A stretch of 8,174 nucleotides of DNA from an uncultured Rothia sp. Lineage in GTDB: Bacteria; Actinomycetota; Actinomycetes; Actinomycetales; Micrococcaceae. The translations under genes were made by a program, and so were the position numbers. This document shows positions 1 to 5,484 of this stretch, one piece after another. The stretch covers positions 1-8,174 of the forward strand of contig CALGXU010000445.1 of the NCBI GenBank assembly GCA_937935205.1, written 5' to 3'. Numbering within the stretch: position 1 is the first letter of the stretch; each line of letters starts with the position of its first letter. The notes under the pieces are model-generated. The model saw only the letters and a list, made by a program, of their open reading frames with translations. It made no database searches and was not told the DNA's origin.

Positions 1-967
1 CGAGCAGGTTCACGCCCTGGGGACCGCCGGGCTGCTGGCTGACGTGGCCGAACCAGGAGACGGGCACCAGAATATCGGCTTCGTGTGCCTTGGCGATGGC
101 GTTGCGGACCACCTCGTATTTACCGTGGCTGATACCGCCGGAGGTGATGATGATGTCCGGTTTGAAGCTCTCGTACTCTGCTGCGAGGCGGTGCAGTAGC
201 TCGATCGGGTCGTCACCGATAGCGATGCGGCGCACCTCCGCTCCGTCTTCGCGGAGCATGGCGGTGAGCATGGGGCCGTTGGCGTCAAAAATCTGGCCTT
301 GACCGAGCTCCTGAGTGGTGGCGCTTCCATCTTCTTCAACACCGGAGAGAATCTCGTCACCGCCGGTGCACACGAGCACGCGAGGACCAGCCGCAACGGT
401 CAGGCGCGCGTAGCCCTGGGATGCGAGCGCACCAAGCAGGGCGGGGGTGATGCGTTCGCCGGCGCGTGCGAGAATCTGGCCGGTGACGACGTCTTCGCCG
501 CGGCGGCGCACGAACTGTCCGGGCTTGCCGGGGGCGAGTTTGACCTTTTCGCTCGGGCGGCCGAAGGATTCGGGCAGGTCGGGGTATTCGATGCGTTCGG
601 ACTGTTCGACGGGGATGACGGCGTCGTAGCCCTTGGGCATGGGTGCGCCGGTCATGATGGGGTAGGTCAGGTCGTCGGAGGAGCGGGAACGCTGAAGGGG
701 GCGTCCGGCGGGGATTTCGCGTCCGACGGTGAAGATGCGGTCTTCGCGTCCTGCAGCTTCGGCGGTGAGGGCGTAGCCATCCATTTGGGAGTTGTCGAAG
801 CTGGGTACGTCCATGCGTGCGGTGACGTCTTGGGCGAGGATGCTTCCTGCCGCGTGGTAGAGGGGAACCGTTTCTGCGGTGCCAATGAAGACTTCGCGCA
901 ACAGTAGCGCCAGGTAGGCGCGGTATTCCTCGGTGCTGGGGGTTCCATTGAATTCGGGGGAAATCAT
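1..967 (-). CDS. moeA: Molybdopterin molybdenumtransferase MoeA, canonical copy (3' end beyond window)
   Basis: MoeA inserts molybdate into adenylylated molybdopterin in the cytoplasm, the metal-insertion step of Moco synthesis. The frame opens at an ATG (complement of 965-967) and stays open to the left edge, giving 322 residues. E. coli MoeA has about 411, so roughly 90 C-terminal residues, including the usual LPGNP region, are off the window. Visible family motifs are DVPSFDNSQMDGYAL (about 53-67), MTGAPMPKG (105-113), RRRGED (154-159), TGGDE (201-205), GQIFDAN (224-230), DDP (252-254) and SGGISHG (276-282). Residues matching E. coli Asp59, Thr100, Asp142 and Glu188 are present (D63, T106, D159, E205). 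The position of E. coli Asp259 appears to be Glu (E285). The ribosome-binding site is weak (GGAACC). The gene lies 124 bp downstream of modB on the same strand and may be co-transcribed or have its own promoter. A second, divergent moeA-like gene lies at 5485-6798. Confidence 0.93.
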   Translation of the reverse strand, partial: MISPEFNGTPSTEEYRAYLALLLREVFIGTAETVPLYHAAGSILAQDVTARMDVPSFDNSQMDGYALTAEAAGREDRIFTVGREIPAGRPLQRSRSSDDLTYPIMTGAPMPKGYDAVIPVEQSERIEYPDLPESFGRPSEKVKLAPGKPGQFVRRRGEDVVTGQILARAGERITPALLGALASQGYARLTVAAGPRVLVCTGGDEILSGVEEDGSATTQELGQGQIFDANGPMLTAMLREDGAEVRRIAIGDDPIELLHRLAAEYESFKPDIIITSGGISHGKYEVVRNAIAKAHEADILVPVSWFGHVSQQPGGPQGVNLL

Positions 968-1024
968 GGCGGTTCCAATCGTACGGCGGCAGTTATGACT
1001 AGTGTAGGTGTGTGTTTGCGGGCT

Positions 1025-1042
1025 GGTAAATGCAGTTTTACC
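1025..1042. promoter_or_regulatory. Inverted repeat in the modB-moeA gap, candidate operator
   Basis: GGTAAA (1025-1030) and TTTACC (1037-1042) form a perfect 6-bp inverted repeat around a 6-bp spacer. On the minus strand the TTTACC arm could serve as a -35 element. It lies 18 bp before TACACT, a possible -10 box at about 1001-1006, which would give moeA its own start some 30 bp upstream of its ATG. The overlap of palindrome and possible -35 is what a repressor site would look like. The promoter match is weak and the repeat is short, so this is a suggestion only. Confidence 0.25.
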
Positions 1043-1091
1043 TAAGGACCGGTGCGGGCCGGGTGGTGTGCTGGGCAAGCGACGGAGCGGC

Positions 1092-1964
1092 TTATCGGGT
1101 GCTTTCGCGTAGTTTTTTCAGGGCGCGGATCAGGCCGAGGACCCCGAAGATTCCTAGGTAGAGGCTGATGAGAATCAGGGCGCTTCCGAGGGCGCTGGGG
1201 ATGTCGCTACTGTTGATGGCTAGGTCGATGGCGAGGGGGATGGTTTGGGTTTTGCCTTGCACGTTACCGGCGAAGGTGACAGTTGCACCGTATTCGCCGA
1301 GGGCGCGGGCGAAGGAAAGCAGGAAGGCGGTAGCCAGGCCGGGCGCGGCGAGGGGCAGCAGTACTTTGAAGGTGATTTCTGCGGGTTTAGCGCCTTCGAC
1401 GAGGGCAATTTCTTCGTATTCGCGGGGAATAGCCTGCAGGGTGGTGACCGCGGTGGCAACGAAGAAGGGTAGGGCAACGAATACCTGGGCAATAATCACA
1501 GCGTTGGGGGTGAAGGGAATGGAAATCCCAGCCTGGTAGAGGTATGCGCCGATCATGCCTTTGCGTCCCCAGAAGAAGAGCAGCCCAAGACCGGAGACCA
1601 CCGGGGAGAGAATCACCGGGGTGTAGATGATGGCGTAGAGAACTGACCCGAACCTGTGCAGCCGCGAGCGGTTGAGCACTTTGGAGAGCACGAGCGCCAG
1701 GGGTGCGCCGAGAACCCCGCAGATGAGGGTGGAGGCGGCGGCGGTACTGAGGGAGAGGTTTGCCGCCCCGAGCACCTGCGGGGTGAATATGCTGCCGAGC
1801 TGCTTCCAGGGGATGTTGAGGAAGAGCCCGAGGAGCGGTCCGGCAATGAGGAAAACACCCAGCGACGCCGGAACCAGGAAGAGCACGGGCACGGAGGCGA
1901 AGAGTCTGCTTCCGGGTGTGCGTGAGGTTCCGGCGTTACGGCGGGTAGCGGTAGTGTCTGTCAT
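1092..1964 (-). CDS. modB: Molybdate ABC transporter permease ModB
   Basis: This is the inner-membrane permease of the molybdate importer, which passes molybdate from ModA into the cytoplasm with energy from an ABC ATPase. It has 290 residues and about six hydrophobic segments (roughly 21-48, 70-95, 108-133, 152-176, 205-225, 258-280). The cytoplasmic EAA-type loop reads EEIALVEGAKPAEITFKVLLP (about 184-204, with the central Gly), which would contact the ATPase. The stretch ALGEYGATVTFAGN followed by TQTIPLAI (about 221-246) is highly characteristic of ModB rather than sulfate or phosphate permeases. The first 20 residues are polar and extend beyond the core fold. It starts 43 bp after the modA stop, consistent with a modA-modB operon. 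No strong Shine-Dalgarno sequence is visible. No modC follows: the next gene on this strand is moeA. ModB is not fused to an ATPase domain here. Confidence 0.95.
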   Translation of the reverse strand: MTDTTATRRNAGTSRTPGSRLFASVPVLFLVPASLGVFLIAGPLLGLFLNIPWKQLGSIFTPQVLGAANLSLSTAAASTLICGVLGAPLALVLSKVLNRSRLHRFGSVLYAIIYTPVILSPVVSGLGLLFFWGRKGMIGAYLYQAGISIPFTPNAVIIAQVFVALPFFVATAVTTLQAIPREYEEIALVEGAKPAEITFKVLLPLAAPGLATAFLLSFARALGEYGATVTFAGNVQGKTQTIPLAIDLAINSSDIPSALGSALILISLYLGIFGVLGLIRALKKLRESTR

Positions 1965-2007
1965 GGGTGGTGAGACGCGGGTTGTTCCCTACTGTGGAGG
2001 TGTTGAA

Positions 2008-2814
2008 TTACTGTGCGGTGTTGAAGCCGTACTCGGTGAGGATCTTCTTCGCCTCGTCGGAGTTCTTCAGCCATTCGTTGAACTTCTTCGCGGTTTCGGA
2101 GGAAGAGCCGGTCTTGCTGAGCGCTGCGGGGTATTCGTTGCGTTCCACGTCGGTCAGTTCGATGGAGCCGAGGTTGGCGCCCTTCTTCTTGGCTGCGGCG
2201 AGGTCGGTGGTGTAGATGAAGCCCGCATCGGCGTTACCGGTGGTGACCTTGGTGGCTACGTCGGTGACCTTGCTTTCGGTGGTTGCGTTCTTGAGGGTGA
2301 TGTCGTGCTTCTTCAGTTCCTGGTGGGCGAGGGTGCCGCAGGGGACGTCTTCCTTGCAGACTGCGACGACGCCGTCGGTGGTCTTGAGGTCGTCGAGGCT
2401 GTTGATCTTGCCGGGGTTGCCTTCGGCGGTGACAAGCACGAGCTTATTGGTGACCAGAACGTCGGTTTTGGAGTCGGAGAACTGGTCGAGCTTCTTTGCT
2501 TTGTCCATGTTCTTGGTGTCTGCGGTGATGAGCAGGTCGGGGGTTGCGCCCTGCTCGATCTGGTTGACGAGCTTTGCGGAGCCTTCGTAGACGAAGGTGA
2601 CGTCCACGCCGGGGTTGGTGGCTTCGTATGCCTTTTCGAGGTCTGCGCCAGCATTGTTCAGGGAGGCTGCGGCGAAGACTTCGACTTTGCCGGAGGCAGC
2701 CTGGCTACTCGATGCGGAGGCAGTGGACGAAGAGGAGCTCTGGGTGGCGCCGCATCCGGTGAGAGCGAGGGTTGCGGCGGCGAGCGCGCTGAGGGCTGCG
2801 AGGGGGCTCTTCAT
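2008..2814 (-). CDS. modA: Molybdate-binding lipoprotein ModA
   Basis: This is the substrate-binding protein of the molybdate ABC importer, anchored outside the membrane. I chose the ATG at 2814 (268 residues) because it starts a typical lipoprotein signal peptide: MKSPL, a hydrophobic Ala/Leu stretch, then lipobox LTGC with the acylated Cys at 21. AAGGAAA lies about 6 bp upstream. A longer frame reaching 2994 would put 60 Arg/Thr-rich residues before the signal peptide and is unlikely. A Ser-rich linker (about 25-40) precedes the mature domain. Family motifs are VFAAASL (about 48-54), YEGSAKLVNQIEQG (about 79-92), PDLLITADT, VPCGTLAHQEL, and GNADAGFIYTTD near the C-terminal third, matching ModA/WtpA-type folds. 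Two Cys near the VPCG motif (CKEDVPC) could form a disulfide, which is inference. It is the first gene of modA-modB and diverges from moaA. Confidence 0.95.
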   Translation of the reverse strand: MKSPLAALSALAAATLALTGCGATQSSSSSTASASSSQAASGKVEVFAAASLNNAGADLEKAYEATNPGVDVTFVYEGSAKLVNQIEQGATPDLLITADTKNMDKAKKLDQFSDSKTDVLVTNKLVLVTAEGNPGKINSLDDLKTTDGVVAVCKEDVPCGTLAHQELKKHDITLKNATTESKVTDVATKVTTGNADAGFIYTTDLAAAKKKGANLGSIELTDVERNEYPAALSKTGSSSETAKKFNEWLKNSDEAKKILTEYGFNTAQ

Positions 2815-2889
2815 GAGGTATTTCCTTGGTTGGTTCGTACTGCTATTGGAGGTGAGGTGCGTCCGTGTTCGGGCTCTGTATGACGTTTT

Positions 2890-2912
2890 GTGTACATCCC
2901 TAGCTTGTACAC
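2890..2912. promoter_or_regulatory. Perfect 7-bp inverted repeat upstream of modA, candidate operator
   Basis: GTGTACA (2890-2896) and TGTACAC (2906-2912) are perfect reverse complements separated by 9 bp (TCCCTAGCT). The spacing places the arm centres 16 bp apart, compatible with a dimeric regulator, though an RNA hairpin in the modA leader is also possible. The repeat lies about 75 bp upstream of the modA start, in the non-coding region shared with moaA. Similar half-sites occur at 2974-2979 (ATGTAC) and at 5419-5425 (GTGTACA, ahead of the second moeA), but without a matching second arm. I do not recognise the motif as the E. coli ModE site. Confidence 0.4.
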
Positions 2913-2950
2913 GCGGAGTTACTTCGTCGTGGTTGTCTGCCGTGGCGCAG

Positions 2951-3006
2951 TTGTAACTTACCCTGCACACACTATGTACGGGGCGCCGGAACATGGAATA
3001 ATCATA
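2951..3006. promoter_or_regulatory. Likely divergent promoter region for modA and moaA
   Basis: The 232-bp gap between modA and moaA must hold promoters in both directions. For moaA (plus strand), TTGTAA at 2951-2956 is followed 16 bp later by TATGTA (2973-2978), and AATAAT at 2997-3002 is another possible -10. For modA (minus strand), the complement of 3001-3006 reads TATGAT, a good -10, but its -35 is poor. The stretch 2990-3046 is notably AT-rich against its surroundings. The exact elements are uncertain; the presence of a divergent promoter region is inferred from gene layout. Confidence 0.35.
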
Positions 3007-3046
3007 TTGTCACCTGAAATATGCAAATTTTCCACATAGGTTTTAC

Positions 3047-4258
3047 ATGGCGTACACGGCGAATTCGGCCTCTTCTGAGCTCATTGCGGGCCCAACGTTA
3101 AGCACCTTATCTTCTGCGGAGGGTAACGGGGCTGCTTTTGTTACGCCCGAAAAATCTGAGAGTGGCGTAAAGGTCGAGCGTAAGCTCCCGAATATTACGA
3201 ATAGCGGTCCGCTCTTGGACCGTTGGGGTCGCGTGGCAACGGACCTGCGTATCTCTCTGACCGATAAATGTAATCTTCGTTGCATTTATTGCATGCCGGC
3301 GGATGGTTTGCAGTGGCTCCCGAAGGAGAATCTGCTCTCCGCCGAGGAGATTGCGCGCCTTGCCGACATTGCGATTACTGAGCTGGGCGTTGAGGAGATC
3401 CGCTTTACCGGTGGTGAGCCGCTGGTGCGTGCAGATTTGGTGGACATTATTTCCCGTATCCATCAGGCGCATCCGGATGTTCCGCTTGCTATTACGACGA
3501 ACGGTATTGGTTTGGAGAAGCGTGCCACCGCCCTGGCGGAGGCTGGTCTGACCCGCATCAATGTTTCTCTGGATACGATTTGCCGTGAAACCTTTGCCGA
3601 ACTGACCCGCCGTGACAAGCTCGACGCCGTGCTCAAGGGTATTGACGGTGCTGCGGAGGCTGGCCTGTGGCCCATCAAGATTAATGCTGTGCTGATGCCG
3701 GGTCTGAATGATGATCAGGCTCCGGAGCTTCTGCGTTGGGCGTTGGCGGGCGGCTATCAGCTGCGTTTCATTGAGCAGATGCCGCTGGATGCCGATAACC
3801 GTTGGACCCGCGAGGGCACGATTACTGCCGCTGAGATTCGCGAGAAACTGTCGGCTGAGTACGTTCTGGGTTCGGTGGCGGAGGCGCGTGGCGACTCCCC
3901 CGCCCAGCTGTGGGAGGTGTACCCGCTCGGCACTGCCCTGGACGAGACCGGCTTCCCGACTGACGGCACCGAGTCGCTGGGCCGTGTGGGCATTATCGCC
4001 TCGGTCACGGAGTCGTTCTGCGGTGCGTGCACCCGCACCCGTCTGACCGCGGACGGCAAAATCCGCTCCTGCTTGTTCTCTGACACCGAGACTGATTTGA
4101 TGCAGCTTCTGCGTTCTGGCGCTGACGATAAGCAGCTGGCTCTGCGTTGGCGTGAGGGCATGTGGTTCAAGCCGCGTGCACACGGTAAGGAAGACGCTGA
4201 CTTCGATATTGAGGAGTTCGCCAAGGCGAGCCGCTCGATGAGCGCTATTGGTGGCTAA
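3047..4258 (+). CDS. moaA: GTP 3',8-cyclase MoaA (radical SAM)
   Basis: MoaA uses a radical S-adenosylmethionine reaction to convert GTP to 3',8-cyclo-7,8-dihydro-GTP, the first committed step of Moco synthesis; MoaC would then make cyclic pyranopterin. The protein has 403 residues. The radical SAM cluster motif CNLRCIYC gives Cys75, Cys79 and Cys82. The SAM-binding stretch FTGGEPL follows at 120-126. The C-terminal second Fe-S cluster motif is Cys325, Cys328 and Cys342 (CxxC-x13-C). The protein ends in Gly-Gly (SMSAIGG), the conserved tail needed for the cyclase reaction. The family is usually about 330-360 residues. The excess is a Ser/Ala/Thr-rich N-terminal extension of about 55 residues before the core begins near LLDRWGR (56-62). 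The ATG at 3047 has only a short AGG about 6 bp upstream. A shorter start inside the extension is possible, but I see no better site. First gene of the right arm. Confidence 0.96.
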   Translation: MAYTANSASSELIAGPTLSTLSSAEGNGAAFVTPEKSESGVKVERKLPNITNSGPLLDRWGRVATDLRISLTDKCNLRCIYCMPADGLQWLPKENLLSAEEIARLADIAITELGVEEIRFTGGEPLVRADLVDIISRIHQAHPDVPLAITTNGIGLEKRATALAEAGLTRINVSLDTICRETFAELTRRDKLDAVLKGIDGAAEAGLWPIKINAVLMPGLNDDQAPELLRWALAGGYQLRFIEQMPLDADNRWTREGTITAAEIREKLSAEYVLGSVAEARGDSPAQLWEVYPLGTALDETGFPTDGTESLGRVGIIASVTESFCGACTRTRLTADGKIRSCLFSDTETDLMQLLRSGADDKQLALRWREGMWFKPRAHGKEDADFDIEEFAKASRSMSAIGG

Positions 4259-4269
4259 GGAAGCCACTA
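4249..4269 (+). other. Small hairpin over the moaA stop codon
   Basis: GTGGCT (4251-4256) and AGCCAC (4262-4267) pair perfectly around a 5-nt loop, and the stem can extend by one G-U and one T-A pair on the outside. The TAA stop of moaA starts in the left arm. No T-run follows, so it is not a standard intrinsic terminator. It could affect mRNA stability or coupling to moaD, or be chance. Confidence 0.25.
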
Positions 4270-4361
4270 TTATCAGCCGAATATGCGCGGGCACGGTTTT
4301 TACTGGCGTCTCTGGCTTTCGGCTACCCCACTCAGGGTTTGATTAAGACTTGAGGAGCATT

Positions 4362-4628
4362 ATGCAGGTTCATTTTTTCGCTGCCGCGCGTTCTGCGGCG
4401 GGTACCGCGCAGCTGTCGGTGCCCCTGGCCGAGTTGCCGTCTGCGACTCTTGGCGCGCTGGTTGAGCATCTGGGGCAGAGCCTGGAGGGTACGACCCCGT
4501 CGGGTCTGACTCTTGCGCAGGTGATGGAGCAGTGTTCGTTCCTGGTCAACGGTGCCCGTTCTGATGCGCAGGCGCCCCTGCAGGATGCCGATCGCGTGGA
4601 CGTTCTGCCTCCCTTTGCGGGTGGATAA
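4362..4628 (+). CDS. moaD: Molybdopterin synthase small subunit MoaD (sulfur carrier)
   Basis: MoaD is a ubiquitin-like sulfur carrier. Its C-terminal Gly is adenylylated and thiocarboxylated, and it then gives sulfur to cyclic pyranopterin within the MoaD-MoaE synthase. The protein has 88 residues, close to the usual 80-90, and begins VHFFAAARSAAG, the typical first beta strand and loop of the family. A central LVEHLG-type helix and the SFLVNG strand (about 63-68) follow. It ends DRVDVLPPFAGG, with the diagnostic terminal Gly-Gly. I chose ATG 4362 because GAGGAG lies 4-9 bp upstream; a TTG at 4350 would overlap that site. It follows moaA after 103 bp, and its stop overlaps the mobA start (TAATG). 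The partner subunit MoaE is not in the window. Confidence 0.93.
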   Translation: MQVHFFAAARSAAGTAQLSVPLAELPSATLGALVEHLGQSLEGTTPSGLTLAQVMEQCSFLVNGARSDAQAPLQDADRVDVLPPFAGG

Positions 4629-5344
4629 TGCGGGCGGATACGATGCCCGGTTCTGAGCTTGCCGCGGAAGGCTCTGCCGATTTTTCGTGCGCCGCGGTCG
4701 TTGTTGCCGGAGGCGCTTCTCGCCGCCTGAACCACGTGCCGAAGGCGTCCCTGTCTGATGGCACGAGTACCCTGCTGGATTGTGCCCTGGAGGCGGTGGC
4801 CGCCGCATCCCCGCGCGTGGTGGTGGGTCCTGAGAGCTTGCCGTTGCCGCCCGAGGTGTTGCGTACTCGCGAGGATCCGCCGTTTTCGGGTCCTGCCGCG
4901 GCGATTCATGCCGGGCTGGAGTGTATTGCAGCGGCTTGCGAGCGCTCGCAGGCTCCCATGCCTGAATGGTGCCTGATTTTGGGCGTGGACACTCCGCGTA
5001 TTGCTCCGGCGGTTCAGCAGCTGATTGCTGCGGCGCGGGGCGTTGAGCAGGCCGCGACCGCTACCCCCTCCCCCACCGATTCTGAAGCGCCCAAAGATTC
5101 TGAAGCATCTGCAGGTTTCTGGGGTGTTTCTGAGGGCATTTATCAGCCGCTGGTGGGTATTTACCGTTTTGAGGCGATTCGTTTGGTCTTTTCGACCGGT
5201 ACCACCGACGCTTCTGTTCGTTCTTTTTTGCGCCGTTTGAACCCGGCGGCGGTTGAGATGTCTGCCGCTGACACCGCCGATGTTGATACGTGGGAGCAGG
5301 CGCAGGCGCTGGGTTATACGACTTCTCTCTGGTCAAGCTATTAG
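4628..5344 (+). CDS. mobA: Molybdenum cofactor guanylyltransferase-like protein (MobA family)
   Basis: MobA-family nucleotidyltransferases attach GMP, or in relatives CMP, to Moco to form the dinucleotide cofactor of DMSO-reductase-type enzymes such as nitrate reductase. The protein has 238 residues (E. coli MobA 194). A Rossmann-like strand and nucleotide loop VVVAGGASRRLNHVPK lie at about 24-39. The stretch VVVGPE (64-69), TREDPPFSGPAAAIHAGL (80-97), the metal-site-like LILGVDTP (116-123), QPLVGIYR (173-180) and DVDTWEQAQALG near the end are all typical of actinobacterial members. The usual signature is xAGGxSxRMGxDK; here the Met is Leu, the Gly is Asn and the Asp before Lys is Pro. A low-complexity linker (about 141-163) contains a repeated DSEA unit. 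Its ATG overlaps the moaD stop by one base, implying translational coupling. The exact nucleotide used cannot be read from sequence. Confidence 0.85.
   Translation: MRADTMPGSELAAEGSADFSCAAVVVAGGASRRLNHVPKASLSDGTSTLLDCALEAVAAASPRVVVGPESLPLPPEVLRTREDPPFSGPAAAIHAGLECIAAACERSQAPMPEWCLILGVDTPRIAPAVQQLIAAARGVEQAATATPSPTDSEAPKDSEASAGFWGVSEGIYQPLVGIYRFEAIRLVFSTGTTDASVRSFLRRLNPAAVEMSAADTADVDTWEQAQALGYTTSLWSSY
5078..5106 (+). repeat. Short direct repeat inside mobA
   Basis: GATTCTGAAGC occurs at 5078-5088 and again at 5096-5106, an 18-bp in-frame period that encodes DSEAPK followed by DSEASA. It sits in the low-complexity linker of MobA, so copy-number change would probably be tolerated. Seen directly; its significance is inference. 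Confidence 0.6.
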
Positions 5345-5484
5345 TAGCTGAGCTACCGCGGTGTGATATTAGAGCCTGATTACGAGTACCCTAGGTGATA
5401 AGTCTTGGCTCAGATGCCGTGTACATGCAGCGTTTTTGAGCTCGCGCGCTGTTGCGCGTCCCGCACACACTTTTACGAGGTACG
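5345..5484 (+). other. mobA to second moeA gap: leader with GC hairpin
   Basis: This 140-bp non-coding stretch separates the coupled moaD-mobA pair from the second moeA. It holds a short palindrome TAGCTGAGCTA right after the mobA stop (5345-5355) and an isolated GTGTACA half-site (5419-5425). A stable hairpin GCGCGC-TGTT-GCGCGT (5444-5459) lies about 15 bp ahead of the ribosome-binding sequence ACGAGG (5475-5480). CAGCG (5428-5432) could pair with CGCTG (5447-5451) as an alternative fold. I see no convincing promoter, so the second moeA may be read through from moaA or have a weak promoter here. Confidence 0.35.

Noticed and set aside
299..907. 202-codon plus-strand frame in the canonical moeA
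   Set aside because: It is Gly/Ala-rich and antisense to a frame carrying all the expected MoeA motifs.
1672..2883. 403-codon plus-strand open frame across modA and modB
   Set aside because: It is antisense to two clearly recognised genes, is Gly/Val-rich with no motif, spans the modA-modB gap and has no good ribosome-binding site. It is a by-product of codon bias.
2815..2994. Upstream extension of ModA by 60 residues
   Set aside because: It would bury a normal lipoprotein signal peptide inside the protein. The internal ATG at 2814 has a good ribosome-binding site.
3107..4294. 395-codon minus-strand open frame opposite moaA
   Set aside because: MoaA on the other strand has complete Fe-S motifs and a Gly-Gly tail. 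The antisense product is Arg/Thr/Asn-rich with no recognisable domain.
4259..4361. Moco riboswitch or small gene between moaA and moaD
   Set aside because: The 103-bp gap shows only a small hairpin at its start and a ribosome-binding site at its end. I see no conserved riboswitch-like set of stems and no open frame with a start site.
5345..5355. TAGCTGAGCTA as a terminator after mobA
   Set aside because: The palindrome has a one-base centre and no T-run, so it cannot form a normal terminator hairpin.
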